Notes under the pieces: model-generated
What the model was told of the DNA's origin: nothing
Databases searched by the model: none
What the model saw: the letters and a program-made list of their open reading frames with translations, nothing else
Part shown: positions 11,199 to 23,113 of the stretch, one piece after another
Numbering within the stretch: position 1 is the first letter of the stretch
Layout of the letters: every line of letters begins with the position of its first letter
Source of the DNA: Spodoptera frugiperda
Taxonomy: Eukaryota; Arthropoda; Insecta; Lepidoptera; Noctuidae
Reading direction: 5' to 3'
Assembly (NCBI RefSeq): GCF_023101765.2
Contig: NC_064239.1
Coordinates: forward strand, 10,622,315 to 10,686,314
DNA length: 64,000 bases
Made by a program: the position numbers and the translations under genes

Positions 11199-13160
11199 CT
11201 GAGTGTTGCAACCTAGACTACACCACTTGACAGAGATACCTCTGTCAAACGTGTAGCCTCTTACTAAGTAAGAAGAGTACAAATAGTGAAAAATATATTG
11301 AACCCAGTGGTGTCACTACACAGCTTCCAAAACCAGTACAATAACAAAACAAGTAAAACTAATTTCATTCATAATTCATTACACAACTTCACCTCTTAAC
11401 AAAAAGGCAACGGTAAATAGATTACAGTTTTAAATTTGATTCCGGCTACATGAAGCCTTTTGCCTAAGTTTTAATTAATTCAAAACTAAAGGTCGTAACT
11501 GCCTCGAACTGTCGCGATGCTGTAAATTAGTAGGAACATACGAATTTAACACGAAACTTAAGAATCTAGAACTTGTATACTAGAATTAATGATCTTCCGG
11601 GAGTATTTTAGGTGCTATGCCAAATTGAATCGTGTTGCTGTTGACGGAGAGTTCTAAATTCATTGTTTGCTTTCGTAATTGGTAATGTCTTAAGCCGTGA
11701 TGTAAATAAGGTTGAAATTAACTTTGTCGTTATTGAGAATGAGATGTCTTGAAGTCAAATTGTTCTTTCTAAACTTTCTAGGTATAGTAAGGACAATAAA
11801 TAAATAAAAAAATATTTATTATTTAGATAGTGATATCAACTCAAACATCCAATAACCAGGTATTTGTCCAGCCATCTCCTTTTGGGCCTGACGCGACGTT
11901 TGTTAACGTCGAATGGGCTCCACTCAGTTGTGTTACCCAATACATGCCTAAACAAAAATAGGAGTCAAAACCTCGTCCTTAATTTTGTACGAGATAATAA
12001 ATTTGAAGTGTTTCTACTAATCGCTGTTTCAACAACAACGATTCAGTAACTAATCCAAAACAATTACTTATACAAAACTGTTGCCAAGAGCACTATGTTT
12101 GGCTTAAAGCTAAAATATTACATTTACACCGTCGAAAATCACTACAAATTGGACCAGTGATCCAAAGTAGACGAGAGCCAAACTACATAGGAACGCGTTT
12201 GAAGATCTGCCAAAAACTTGATTAGCTATACACTACCTTACATTGCTGATTAGTTTGTACTGAAATATGAGACATGGCTAATAAAATATAAGAGTGAAAT
12301 TTGTGTGAATGAACTATATTTCTTCTGCCCTTTTATCAATACGTTTAGGATCAGATATGAGTAGATAACCGTAGAAAGATTATAATCACTATGTGTTTTA
12401 CTATTAATTGGTGGTAATTATTTTTTGTATAATCTCTTACATTGCAAACACGATTATACAACTCCCTTATACAATTGGGTTAACCAATAAATATATTTAA
12501 TTATATACATATTTGGGTTAACCAACAATTGTTTACACTATATACATTACTGAATAAATGGCAAGAGAAACATAAACAAGTGCAACAATTAATTATAAGT
12601 TCACACTTCAAGCAAGAAAAAAACGGTACATAGAATAATAATTATACAACAAGCAACAGAGGAAATTATTAAATCATTCCATATTTAGTTGTTAATTACT
12701 AATTAGGTAAGGAAAATTATTGAATTATAATAGATTTTTTTTATGTATGTACATGAATACCTTATTATCTGGATATTTATATTACTTGATTAATCTTATG
12801 TACATATTTCTTGTAATTTTTATGACGGGATAATAATTAAACCATCGCCATAAACTGAACACTTAAAACAGATACAACATTAAAGTTTTCGGGTCATTCG
12901 AATTTCAATTTAAATTCCTTGTCGTAAAGTCTATAATGAAGAGGTAGTTAAATTTTTAAGGGTTAAATTTTAATAAGATTCAAATTGGACGAAATTATTG
13001 CTAATTTTATGGCTCTATCTGTTTAGTATTTTCCATTATTGAATTCAAGGGTTTACGAAATACAATGATGTTAAATACTCGATCTGGATCTGAAACAATA
13101 AAAAAAAAACAATTTAGGAGTGATCCAGTACGTGAAACGGATTTTTTCACATAACGAAGT
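11199..13160. other. Unassigned AT-rich sequence
   Basis: No gene is supported. A 70-bp stretch at about 12471-12540 holds two copies of GGGTTAACCAA. Near 11890-11915 a short imperfect palindrome CGACGTTTGTTAACGTCG is present. Confidence 0.5.
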
Positions 13161-13487
13161 TAAAGGTCTTTTCCATCAGTGATGTGCTATGTAACTATGC
13201 TACGAAGATGTAATAGCAAAGCTGTGAAACTATGTGACTGTTTTCACTGATATTAAGCTATGTAGCTGTGCGAGAAAGATGTGCAACTAAAGTTTGTGAT
13301 GTATTGATAGTAGGGAAACCATTCATAGCACACATCCATAGCAAATTTCCATTACACGCATCTTTCCATATTAACTTTGTAAGTCCATTTCCACCAGGGC
13401 TAATCTATGTGTACCAATGAATACGATCGGTGGAAGTCAAACACACACACAGCAACGTAGCACACCACTGGTAAAGTATCACCCTAA
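13161..13487 (+). mobile_element. MITE, GTGCTTTTCCACCAG family, near full length
   Basis: The left end TAAAGGTCTTTTCCATCAGT and GATGTGCTATGTAACTATGC mirror the right end GCAACGTAGCACACCACTGG, then TAAAGTATCACCCTAA. Internal blocks such as AAACTATGTGACTG, CATAGCACACATCC and CTATGTGTACCAATGAAT match the copy at 23114-23437. About 327 bp, non-coding. Confidence 0.78.
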
Positions 13488-14064
13488 TAAACTAAAATAT
13501 CATTATTAAGAGGCACTTAATAACATCAACCAACTTCTTTATTTTATATACATAATCTTCACTTTTTACATGCAATAAAATACAAAACGTTCGTATAAAA
13601 TTGTATATTTCTCCCAACTCATAAATCATTTTAAATACGACGCTACATTTCACTAAAGAAAACCATAAACATTTCTCCTTGGCTCTGCACTAAATAAAAG
13701 TATTTTTAAAGCTTGAAAGAATACGAAACCATTATTTGCACGATAGAAGCATCCAGAAGTTTTGGTTTTAAGAAACGCTTGGTATATCAACACGTCCGGC
13801 AATGTGTGTCTTTACAATTTTCGTACTGTACCAACGAAATGTGATGTGTTTTTGCGATTTATATTTTCTAGAAGCGGTGTAGAGTTCAAATTGCTTTGCA
13901 TGTAATTGTTGTGTATCAGTTTAGTGATTTCAAAAATAGAAAATACTGTGATATTTTCGCTTGATGTTTGATAATTATAATTTTTCTCTTGCGAAGGTAA
14001 CATCTTTTAGTAGTTTTCGCACTTACTAACACGTTTTATATTATATTTCTTTATAGATAGTAGT
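13488..14064. other. Unassigned AT-rich sequence
   Basis: Short chance-length frames only. No repeat border was seen. Confidence 0.5.
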
Positions 14065-14280
14065 ATGGATTTTTTTACAGAACAGTTTAATTATGTTACA
14101 TTATTAATTATTATATTATCAGCTTACTCACTTACATACGTTACGGCGACTGTTGCACTGATATTCGTGGCGCGTCGTGTGTCGCGGAATGCTGCTCATG
14201 AATATGAGCCTCTAGCATGGCTTGAAACTAGTCGAGTTCCTCGTCAAAAAGTTAAGTGGTAAAGTTATAATAAAATTATG
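14065..14280 (+). mobile_element. MITE family B copy carrying a 65-codon open frame
   Basis: TTATTATATTATCAGCTTAC near the start and GCGTCGTGTGTCGCGGAATG, TGCTCATGAATATGAGCCTC and GAAACTAGTCGAGTTCCTCG are blocks of the repeat also found, in part inverted, at 24011-24136, 43718-43792 and 55608-55800. The frame 14065-14262 (MDFFTEQFNYVTLLIIIL..., ending KVKW) includes an apparent hydrophobic segment, but it is simply one reading of the repeat. I do not regard it as a gene. Confidence 0.7.
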
Positions 14281-14729
14281 TTAAATTATTTCCAATTCCA
14301 ACACAATTAACAACGTCTTTATAGATAGGCTAAGTCAATAAATTAAAAAATAAATCTATGTAAATACCTCTAAGACTTGCTAAAAGGGAGAGATTAACAA
14401 TACCCGAACTTCAATTCATGACTTCTTGCTTCAATTAATAAATCGTCGGTTTGGAACCCGACAAATCCTTAAATCCTTTATAAATGTTAAATTCGTTTCT
14501 AGGAACACTAATTCTCTGTTCACCCTTTTGCGGGAGTCGAGTCACGTATCGCTACCTATTTGAACTACTAGAAGGTTGGTACCTATAGCTTACAATGTTC
14601 TCCTGTTAAAGGGGTTTATTTCGACTTACAACAGCGTACAGTCTTCATAGATGTTTGTTTGCACTATGAGTGAGACTTTGCTGTGAATTAATGTATGGTG
14701 TAAAAGTCAGTGCCTTTATGGTGTAGAAG

Positions 14730-14990
14730 ACTGCCTCGTTGATCGAGTGGTCGCAAGTGCGACTGCCGAGCAAGGGTCTTGGCTCGATTCCTGGATCGGG
14801 AAATTTTAATTCGGATTTTTTCGGATTTTCGAAAATTTGATGTGTATATGGCAATAGGCTCACCCTCTATTACATGGGACACAAATGGTGAAAAGTGGGT
14901 GTACATTCTACAGTGGCATAACATGCCGTAATGTACATCTCTACCTACCCCTTTGGGGATAAAAGGCGTGACGTTACTAAGTCAGTGCGT
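14730..14990 (+). mobile_element. tRNA-headed SINE (type 2), fullest copy
   Basis: The Pol III A-box region is TTGATCGAGTGGTCGCAAG and the B-box GGCTCGATTCC is at about 14781-14791. The body follows with TCGGATTTTCGAAAATTTG, TATGGCAATAGGCTCACC, TATTACATGGGAC, GTGAAAAGTGGGTGTACATT and GGGGATAAAAGGCGTGACG. Other copies lie at about 17300-17485 (minus), 38308-38476 and, diverged, 15505-15935. It is a non-autonomous retroposon. Confidence 0.82.
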
Positions 14991-15504
14991 TTGTGAGAAA
15001 AATACAACTGTCAATAAATAAATTATTTTATGCGTGAAAATCTCTCTAAAATACGTAATCTGCGGAATTTAATATTACATTTAATATTTAGTCAGTTTGT
15101 TTGTTATATTTTTCCTGTTACTGTATGTAAACCTGCTTGAGACTTACTTTCAGAGCTTTGAGATAAAAACAACAAGTTAAGTAAAGACTAATGTATTTTC
15201 ATTCTATTTGTATTAATGACTATAAAAATAAATATCCAAGTCGTTTCTACCTTAGTCTAGACTATTTGACAAAAACTCGCATGGATTTGTGTTCAACAAA
15301 AAATTCAAAGCGAAATCTAGAAACATTTGGCGTTACTATCTTGAACCCTTTTTTATAGTAAGACACTGATATGAAAATAATTTTTGTTGCTACGTGACTA
15401 GGGCCAAAAGGAAAGCCTTTCTACTTCAATAAGATAAAGTAAAATAAAATAGGAAAGATAAGCATATATTCAGTCGATAGTATTCTTGGTGAAAGTGTAC
15501 TAAG

Positions 15505-15725
15505 CCTGCTTCGTTGTTCAAGAGGTCTCAAGTGAGTATGTCGAGCAAAAAGTATCGTGTAATAATTGTGATTTTTTCAAATTGTCTAAAATTTCTTAGT
15601 AGGTAGAAGGAACAAGGCAGAGACTTTGGAATCGTGTCCCGTATAATTATGGAAACCGGCTCCCTAATTATTACATGGGACTCATATCAAAATTAGCGAA
15701 AAGGTGTTACGTTGCTTAAGTCTAC
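15505..15725 (+). mobile_element. Diverged type 2 SINE
   Basis: A tRNA-like head (GCCTGCTTCGTTGTTCAAGA, AAGTGAGTATGTCGAGC) is followed by a changed body with AAACCGGCTCCCTAATTATT, ACATGGGACTCATATCA and GCGAAAAGGTGTTACGTTGC. It keeps the order of the type 2 SINE but looks like an older subfamily. Confidence 0.6.
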
Positions 15726-15769
15726 TTTGGTCAACACCTTACCACAGCAAAAAGTATCGATTAATATTA

Positions 15770-15935
15770 TTTTTAATTGTTCAAATTCTCTAAACATTTT
15801 TTTAGGTCTTTACCTACCTACTCTAAACTAACTCTCACACAACTACCTCCCACTCTGGAAACAGGCTCTACAATTATTACATGGAACTCATATCATAATT
15901 AGCGAAAGGGTGATCTATTGCTCATTGTTTATGTC
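15770..15935 (+). mobile_element. Headless second copy of the diverged type 2 SINE body
   Basis: AAACAGGCTCTACAATTATT, ACATGGAACTCATATCATAA and TTAGCGAAAGGGTGA repeat the body at 15640-15725 about 240 bp further on. This looks like a partial tandem duplication. Confidence 0.55.
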
Positions 15936-16252
15936 TTACCTTTGTTAATCCATTCCAAGATTAAAAGTATAAAACCTTAAAGTTATGTTATGTATTTTTG
16001 GTGAAAGAGCACCAAGTAAAATGTATGTAAGAATACTAAGCCTGTAGACAAAAAGCAAAATGTAGAACATACTCGCAGTTGAAATGTGCGCCGCCATCTT
16101 AGTGATACATAACTTACACAAACACCTCGTTTCGTGTTCAGTGGAACAAAAAAGGGATCTACTTCGCCTTTAGTTTAAAGGAAAATGCAGTAGAAACATT
16201 ATAATATATTCTTTTAAACATAAATATTGTAAAATTAACAATATTTATTTAT

Positions 16253-16500
16253 CTACTAGCTTCTGCCAGTGGCTTCGCTCGTGGTCCCGTGATAAAAAGT
16301 AGCATATGTGTCATTCCAGACAATAATTCCCCCCTACCACCATAGATACCCATCAAATCCCTGTTCCAATGATCCCTTCAGTTATTTTGATATATTGTGC
16401 TTTAGTAACAAACATATAGCACTCTTTTGAAAACCGCCTCAAAATCGGTTCGCTCAATCGTGAGATAATTGCGCCTGTATGTATACAGGTCAAACAGAGA
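16253..16500 (+). repeat. Retroposon tail repeat (CTTCTGCC/GGCTTCGCTCG family)
   Basis: AGCTTCTGCCAGTGGCTTCG, GTGATAAAAAGTAGCATATG and TGTCATTCCAG open the stretch. AATCGGTTCGCTCAATCGTG and AGATAATTGCGCC follow near the end. Related copies are at 16840-16960 and 43055-43215. It is common in moth genomes and non-coding. I cannot assign the parent element with certainty. Confidence 0.65.
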
Positions 16501-16839
16501 ACCTCCTTCTATTTGAAGTCGGTTAAATATCTAACTAAAATCGTACACAAAGAAATATCCGAAAACCGGTCGACTATCCTATATTTGCTATATTCGAGAG
16601 CATTATTTGAATTTCCGCATTCGAATACCGGTATCGGGATATTCAGACACGTTTTATGATATATCGACTGGTCGAAATTTGTAAGCAGGAAACTCACTGT
16701 CATATTACGGATTTAGCCTCCAATTTATTAAAGCTTTCAAATGTTTGAGGAAGCCAATAGTACAGTGATTTTGTCTCAAAGGAAATAAACTTCGTTGTAT
16801 TTTTCATGTTTTATGTGTAAGCTAGGTGTTTATAAGTAA

Positions 16840-16960
16840 CTAGCTTCGCCTGCGTTACCGTGGGATAAAAAGTAGTCTATGTGTTATTCCCGATCACAAT
16901 CCATGCCTATTCCAAATCTCATCTCGATCTTTCAGTAGGTTTTGTGTGATAGTGCGAATT
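16840..16960 (+). repeat. Short copy of the CTTCTGCC/GGCTTCGC retroposon tail repeat
   Basis: TAGCTTCGCCTGCGTTACCG, GGGATAAAAAGTAGTCTATG and TGTTATTCCCGATC match the opening of the copy at 16253, with a different 3' part. Confidence 0.65.
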
Positions 16961-17299
16961 TATAATACTAGATTGAAATGATTTACACCTGATGCAAGAG
17001 CGTCAGGTGATTCTGCTCATTTACGTATATTTAAAAAAAAGGAATACCCAAACCAAATTCAAGGCATATTTAATTTATTCTACGATTGTTAATTTGAGAA
17101 CTAGATTGCTCCCAAATCCATTAGCCAGATCGGATACCTAATTGGCCTTGGAGGGTTTTGTTAACAAACTCTAATCATCAATTGCTGCCACTAATTGTTC
17201 CGAGTAAAGCCGGGAACAATGTTAGTGAATGTCTATAATCATTACCGATATGTCGAAATATATTGTTCATTTAGACATGTTCGTTAATATTGGATAGAT

Positions 17300-17485
17300 T
17301 ATCAAATCGTATCGTCACGCCTTTTATTCCCGAAGGGGTAGACAGAGATGCACATTGCAACACGTAAGTAATGCCACTGTACAATGTACACTCACTTTTC
17401 ACCTTTTGTGTTATAAGTCCCATGTAATAGAGGGTGAGCCTATTGCCATATACTGGGTACAATTCCAGACTCCGGGCTACTAATG
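17300..17485 (-). mobile_element. Type 2 SINE, headless, inverted
   Basis: On the plus strand it reads CGTCACGCCTTTTATTCCCG, ATGTACACTCACTTTTCACC, TCCCATGTAATAGAGGGTGA and GCCTATTGCCATATACTGGG, the exact reverse of the type 2 SINE body. No tRNA-like head remains. Confidence 0.75.
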
Positions 17486-17527
17486 ACAAATAAAATTTTC
17501 AGCCGCACTAAGATATGTTTTTATAAG

Positions 17528-17698
17528 AAAAATGCGTGCTATGGATGACTTCTTTACTATCGATACATTGCACGAGCTGCGCGCCTACCTCGCACAGATA
17601 CATAGTTTAGTATCAGTAGAAATGGTCATATAGTTTTATAACATAGCCATCTTCGTAGCATAGCTACATAGCACATCTCTGGTGGAAAAACACTCTAA
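17528..17698 (+). mobile_element. MITE, GTGCTTTTCCACCAG family, right half
   Basis: The right terminus ATAGCTACATAGCACATCTC, TGGTGGAAAAACACTCTAAA is clear. Internal blocks TAGTTTAGTATCAGTAGAAA and TTCGTAGCATAGCTACAT match the related copies. The left terminus is not found. Confidence 0.68.
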
Positions 17699-17894
17699 AT
17701 CTCTACTTTAAATAAAATATTTCAATTGAAAAAAGATTGGTTTTTGATTACTTTAAAATTGCGGATAAGCACGTTTTTCGTGGAGTTTTACGTATCGCAT
17801 AATGGAATAAAGTTCATGCATTATTTTATAAATGTTTTCGATACATTAAACTTCAAATCTTGAAATAGACTCTGAAGGTTAGGGTTCGGTGACC

Positions 17895-18145
17895 TGACAA
17901 GTACCTATTTCTTTGTTTTCAACTGCATCAGTAACTCGTATATCGTCTGATCTCGACGGTATAACGTCTTTAGTCTATCTACTACCCAGGAGCTGAGACT
18001 GCTTAGCGAGTTACCAGGGCTCCGGCTCCAAAGGTGGAGTAGGAATGGGGTAGTTTTTAGTCGGTAAGAGTCTGACACTGACACAGCGACAGGCATCTCG
18101 CTTTAAGGCGGAAGAAGTCATTCGATGATTTTCCCCCTTCAAGAA
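17895..18145 (+). repeat. GGAGCTGCGGAC/TTTTAGTCAGTAAG dispersed repeat
   Basis: GGAGCTGAGACTGCTTAGCG, TTACCAGGGCTCCGGCTCC, GGTAGTTTTTAGTCGGTAAG, AGTCTGACACTG and AGAAGTCATTCGATGATTTT are in the usual order. A short insertion (CACAGCGACAGGCATCTCGC) breaks the 3' part. It is non-coding. Confidence 0.7.
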
Positions 18146-18199
18146 ATGTCTTAGAATCTTTAATTCGCATTTTTAATTGTAGTTTACTGAAAATATTAA

Positions 18200-18285
18200 T
18201 GCTACGAGAACAGCCTGACCATGGATATCATCAGACTGCTACGACACCTGAGGAGTCACAAACGCGTTGTCAGCCTTTTATGTTT
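18200..18285 (+). repeat. Decayed fragment of the GATGGTAAGCAAT/CATGGACACCCG repeat
   Basis: CCATGGATATCATCAGACTG, CACCTGAGGAGTCACAAACG and CGTTGTCAGCCTTTTATG keep the order of the repeat seen at 19755 and 20460, with heavy divergence. Confidence 0.45.
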
Positions 18286-18589
18286 AAAGACAGTGTTGCT
18301 GACCTAGCAACACTATGTTTTGTGAAACTAGCTCATAAGGACATAAAACTAAAGTTTATTTCACCATGATCTCATGTTATACTATAGGTATATTTACAAT
18401 TTGTCACCGCTTCAAAATATGGCTGTCCAAGTAAGTCAGTCCTCCCACCAAGGATGGGACGTGACATTTTTATATAACACTCCACTCATATTATCTTGCT
18501 TTTGGGAATACGTAGGTTTGGAATACTGCCATCCACCAAAAGATAGTACGCGAAAGGTCATAGTAGTGGTAAAAATGATATCGTAAATA

Positions 18590-19750
18590 CAAATTTTAGA
18601 TGAAGCTGTTTCGGTGAAGATTTTTCTTTGTAAAATTTTATGAAAAGTTTTTTTTTATAATAATGGTTGTAAGAAAATTTAAGGACTCGCTTACTTTATA
18701 AAAATTGCTTCATCATACAAGATATGATTGCATGCAAAAATAAACTACTACACTGGTTACCACTGCATATACCATACCATATACCAAAAAAGTCAAACTT
18801 TATGTAACAATGTTCCGCTGTAGTGTATATTTTTTAAACGGTTTTATTAAGCTTGCCTCGTTTGTTTGTTAGCGTCAAATTTTATCCCCTTTCTTAACGA
18901 CATATCAATTGGATTATTGTTACACATTCTTAATTTTGATGACAATACACATTAAACCCGTAAAAAATTATACATAAAAATATATTTATTAGGTACTTGT
19001 TTATAAACACACTTATTTCCAAATTCATAATAAAGTAAAGAAGTATGAAAGTAGAGATTCAAACATCTGATTCTACATTGACTTCCAACGAACAAAGTGC
19101 CTATAAAGCTTTCACAGAAACTTTTGAGCAGAATTCCCGTAATTCTCCCCATACTTTTATATTAAATTTACATTGCATAATTTAGCTCTCCCTTCTTCAA
19201 AATAAAACAGGAAATATTTATTCGAAACACTCCAACAAAATAATAATTTAAAAATACAAAACATTGAATTTGTTTCAATTCCGTCTCTGGAATTATAATT
19301 AATTGAAAATCGATGCTGCAATGTGACATTGAACCTTGGGTACCAAATTTTAGAGTCCATTTTATAATGCTATTTTAATTTTTGCACGTCATTGTGACTA
19401 AATTTTAATGTTCCCTAATATTTTGATGATTTGGCAAAATTTTCTTATTTAGGGTGTATCTCAAGACCCGACATAGTTTTCCTTGGTCCTTTTCATAAAA
19501 TATTGCTTTAAAGAACAACTATTGCTAGTTCACTTAAAGGAGCCAGTTTTTGCCTGATGATGAAGTCGTTTTTAATCCCTGGCACAAAAAAGGGTCCAGA
19601 GTTCCATGGGACTAAAAGGATCAAAGGACCAAAATGTTTAATACATTTCTAAATCAAACTTTGATTTTGAGATCACAGTGTGGATTCTCGATTGACTATT
19701 GGGTTTTGTTTTTTCCTGGTTTGGACTGATTGTTCAACTCAGATTTTTTT
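18590..19750. other. Unassigned AT-rich sequence
   Basis: No gene is supported. At 19475-19640 the words GGTCC, GGGTCCAG and GGACC recur irregularly, with no clear unit. Confidence 0.5.
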
Positions 19751-19754
19751 GTGT

Positions 19755-19865
19755 TGATATGAGGTAAACGACCAGACTGATCACCTGATAGTAAGCAATC
19801 AGCGCCGCCTATGATCACCCGCAACACCAGAGGAGTCACAGGTACGTTGCAGGCATTTTAAAAAG
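19755..19865 (+). repeat. GATGGTAAGCAAT/CATGGACACCCG dispersed repeat
   Basis: GAGGTAAACGACCAGACTGA, TCACCTGATAGTAAGCAATC, AGCGCCGCCTATGATCACCC and AACACCAGAGGAGTCACAGG are the repeat core. Copies also occur at 20460, 29090, 29635 and, inverted, 60665. It is highly repeated in moth genomes as I know them. I cannot name the parent element. Confidence 0.72.
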
Positions 19866-20459
19866 TAATACGTTTTTGAAAGTTTGGAGGTTTGTTTTAG
19901 ATTTCTTTTTATACTCAAATTCTGTTATAAGAAACTTAAACGCAGCGCTATACCATTTGTTATCGCTGGCAAAATGATAGACACTTATGAACAATACCAT
20001 AAAAATAGTGAAGTTTCCGATATCATTATCAATTATGTACTCATGGCATTTCTTCGTATCTGTTTACCCCAAAGGAACTAATGTTTGATGACCAGGATAT
20101 ATTACTGCACATAACAAAATATAAGGCTTTAAGAAACCTAACCTTTCTCAAGGTGACGTTGATAGAAGAGCAAAAAGTATTCCATCACCCGTCGAGAGTG
20201 ACCGTGATATGGGCTCACCTAAATTAAGATGGACACGTCCGTATCAAAACCCTGGCCTTGTATTACCTACATACATGTGGATTTATCTTCAAAGAACTCT
20301 TCAGATAGAAGCATGAAACTAGCTTAGTATGGGCAATTTTTTTTTGATGAAATTTCAATCTTATTGTTTGTTAGAAAAGGTCTGTTTAAATTTGACAGTT
20401 TTGGGTATACTTTGATGTGCTGTCGGCATCTGTATCCTAATGGGTTAATAAAATAGTTT

Positions 20460-20590
20460 TTAAGGAATACGTCAGGTAAACGAGCTGACGTATCACCTGA
20501 TGGTAAACAATCGCCGCCGCCCATGGATACCCGCTACGTCAGAGGATTCACAGGTGCGTTACCGGCCTTCTAAAAAGGAATTAGGTTTAA
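20460..20590 (+). repeat. GATGGTAAGCAAT/CATGGACACCCG dispersed repeat
   Basis: AGGTAAACGAGCTGACGTAT, CACCTGATGGTAAACAATCG, CCGCCGCCCATGGATACCCG and GGTGCGTTACCGGCCTTCTA give a good match to the 19755 copy, in the same orientation and about 700 bp downstream. Confidence 0.75.
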
Positions 20591-20927
20591 AGGTCGTATC
20601 GGTGAAATATTGTGAATGTTTTAAATTTATTAAAATATGCCAAATATAAAATATTATCAATTCAAGGTTTTCGCACTACACGAAACTTAAAATAGTATAA
20701 GTGGTGGTCACAATAATTGTTATCAGTTTTGATAATAAATTAAAGGTTGTCGTTTTAAGGTCGATGGTAGTTATAATGAAATACAAACTATAACAACATA
20801 CACGCTATTTATTAATTAAGGTAATCAGTAAGTTTATAATAAATACACTTAACATAATTTCTGTAAAGTTATCACATTAACTAAAACTAAATTAGCCTAA
20901 AAATTTCAGACATAAAAATAATATAAA

Positions 20928-20960
20928 AACAATTTATTTCACCAAGAAAGCCCACATGAT
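20928..20960 (+). repeat. Left 33-bp direct repeat flanking an inverted SINE
   Basis: AACAATTTATTTCACCAAGA plus the next 13 bases recur identically at 21210-21242, on the other side of a minus-strand SINE. This is best read as a very long target duplication. Confidence 0.85.
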
Positions 20961-21195
20961 CAACAGCCTATAAGTAAGGTCACTGTTGTTCAAAAGCCTC
21001 TTTTCGCACGGAGAAGGTTTGAACAATAATCACCACGTTTGCTCAATGCGGGTTGGCAATTTCAAACTTATAATTAAGTACCATTATAAGTTTGAAATTG
21101 CCGTCGACAGGCTTCGAACCCATATCTCGTTCATGAGAAGCAGGCTTCTTAAACCTCCGGGCCACCACGACTGCTTTGTATATGATACTTCAAAA
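20961..21195 (-). mobile_element. Type 1 SINE with internal hairpin
   Basis: On the minus strand there is a tRNA-like head (GTGGTGGCCCGGAGGTTTAA, B-box GGGTTCGAAGCC), then a shortened body and the 3' block TTGAGCAAACGTGGTGATTA and AAGAGGCTTTTGAACAACAG. Instead of the usual middle there is a perfect inverted repeat: 21055-21074 pairs with 21083-21102 around an 8-base loop. The open frame across 20986-21339 is only a reading of this SINE and its flanks. Confidence 0.8.
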
Positions 21196-21209
21196 ATAGT
21201 ATGGATAAC

Positions 21210-21242
21210 AACAATTTATTTCACCAAGAAAGCCCACATGAT
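21210..21242 (+). repeat. Right 33-bp direct repeat flanking the inverted SINE
   Basis: It is identical to 20928-20960. Confidence 0.85.
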
Positions 21243-21597
21243 ATTATATAAAAATCCTATACATATGTACATATATTTATTACTAAAATCCCAAAAGACA
21301 AAGAAACTCACTCAAGTAAACTCACTGACAAACCACTAGTATGTGATACGAAAGAGCTAAAGTTACGTAAAAGTGACAACCCTTTAGTGAATATAACGAG
21401 CAATGGTTGTCAGCCTTTGAACAGACAAGTTAGGAACAGCTGAGATAGGGCTGTGATAAGACTTTAAAATTATGTCTTTGTTTCAACATTTTGTTACTAA
21501 GAAGGAACTTGGTGTAAATTGGATTGTACTTAGAAAGATATCTCTAGTAAATAAGTTACTTAAAATGCTTTTTTTGTTCTCTGACATATAAATTATA

Positions 21598-21875
21598 CAT
21601 CAACAACCTGTAAGTGGCCACTGCTGACCAAAGGCCTCTTCTCACACTTGGAAGGTGCTTGCTCAATGTGGATTGGCGATTTCATACCTATAATTATACC
21701 CAGATTTCTTCACGATATTTTACTTCACACTTTGTTAGAGGTGTCTAAAGAATGTTAGAAAGTACGTATGTATAACTCGGATAAAGTCACATTGGTACTT
21801 GCCATTGGTAGGTTTCAAACCCGCATGCATGAGAAGCGGGCGTCTTAAGCTTCCGGGCCACTGCGTTGGTTTGAC
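21598..21875 (-). mobile_element. Type 1 SINE, full length
   Basis: On the plus strand it begins with the reversed 3' end (CAACAACCTGTAAGTGGCCA, AAAGGCCTCTTCTCACACTT), then the body with GATTGGCGATTTCATACC and CACGATATTTTACTTCAC. The reversed B-box region GGTTTCAAACCCGCATGC and the head AGCTTCCGGGCCACTGCG follow. It lies 350 bp after another minus-strand copy. Confidence 0.8.
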
Positions 21876-21879
21876 TTAT

Positions 21880-23113
21880 TATTCTCTTATGTTGCCAGTT
21901 GTAATTTTTTGAGTTTCATATGATAAAAATCTATTATAAAACTCTACAGTCCAGATTTTTTGAGTTTAGTGTTTGATCTGACTTAACGGTACGGTTATAG
22001 GTGATATCAAAATAGAAAAACATAGCTAGATACATTGTACGGGCCAGAGGTTTCCATTTGAAGTTTTGAGTTCCAGCTATTCGCTCCAAATAAACAAAAC
22101 ATTTAGAAAATTTTCCTTCCAATACATTGTAACAAAACCGCATAGTACTACAATTAATGTTTTGTGTTTAGTTCAACCGAATGAGACACAGTGTACGTAA
22201 ATTGTTCCTAGAAATTCAGTTATATTTGTGAGTAAGTAATTCTCATTTGTGTAAACATTTCAGGTCATTCGAGTTCAAATCATTGTCTCAAAATGTTTAC
22301 CGACAACACAAGAGTATAAATAAGATCATTGTAGTATTGGTCATATTCAATTTTGTTATGGTTTTCTTAATTTGTTATTTACTTGGTCAAATGTTTACGT
22401 GTGTTTGTTTCTAAATTTAGAGATTATAAAACTGTTGACAGGAAAATAAAGTTTCTTACAGTTTTGTACCTATGACAATTACAAAACATATTTACGTACA
22501 TTAATACTTACATATATACCTAAGCTCAAACCTACATTTAGGTCCATTAATTTTATTAAAATAAGAAAAATGTCTTAACAACTAACTCAACTTCTGCAGA
22601 CGCAAAAACATGGTCGGACACTAAGTTAAAAATATCTTTAAAAAGGACCACTCGTATAAAGTTCAAACAAAACAACCTTTACACTTGCAAAAATTCAACA
22701 AGAATGTGTCGCAAGAACTCGTCTACCCCAATTTCCTGGACAGCAAAAATTCTGTACGAACGACCCGTGCACAAGTTGAACTAAAGGAATTATATTAAGT
22801 TAGAAGTTCATTAAACATTTCCTCGATACGGCTCAGCTTTGAAAAGTTTTCGTAGTACCCTCGTAATAGGGTAGTATCGGGGTAGTAGGAAATGTTAAAA
22901 TTCTATAGACCTCTCAATGTGGGGTATGGAAAGTTGAGATTTTTGTGAATTAATAAAATTTACTTTGAAATTGTTATCTTTGGTGATATTTTGAATAATA
23001 CGAAGACTTGCACGTGTAGCTTATGTTACACGTGTGACCTAAATTTCAACATTTTGTTACTTTCTTAAAATAGATTTTCAATTGTACTTTTTCTTGAATT
23101 GTGTAATTTAATT
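21880..23113. other. Unassigned AT-rich sequence
   Basis: No gene or repeat is supported. Confidence 0.5.

Noticed and set aside
12471..12540. Paired GGGTTAACCAA words as a regulatory site
   Set aside because: Each word is a short palindrome in AT-rich DNA with no gene nearby.
14645..14924. Two overlapping minus-strand frames
   Set aside because: They are antisense readings of the type 2 SINE.
20986..21339. A 117-codon open frame
   Set aside because: It runs through an inverted SINE, its hairpin and the flanking 33-bp repeat.
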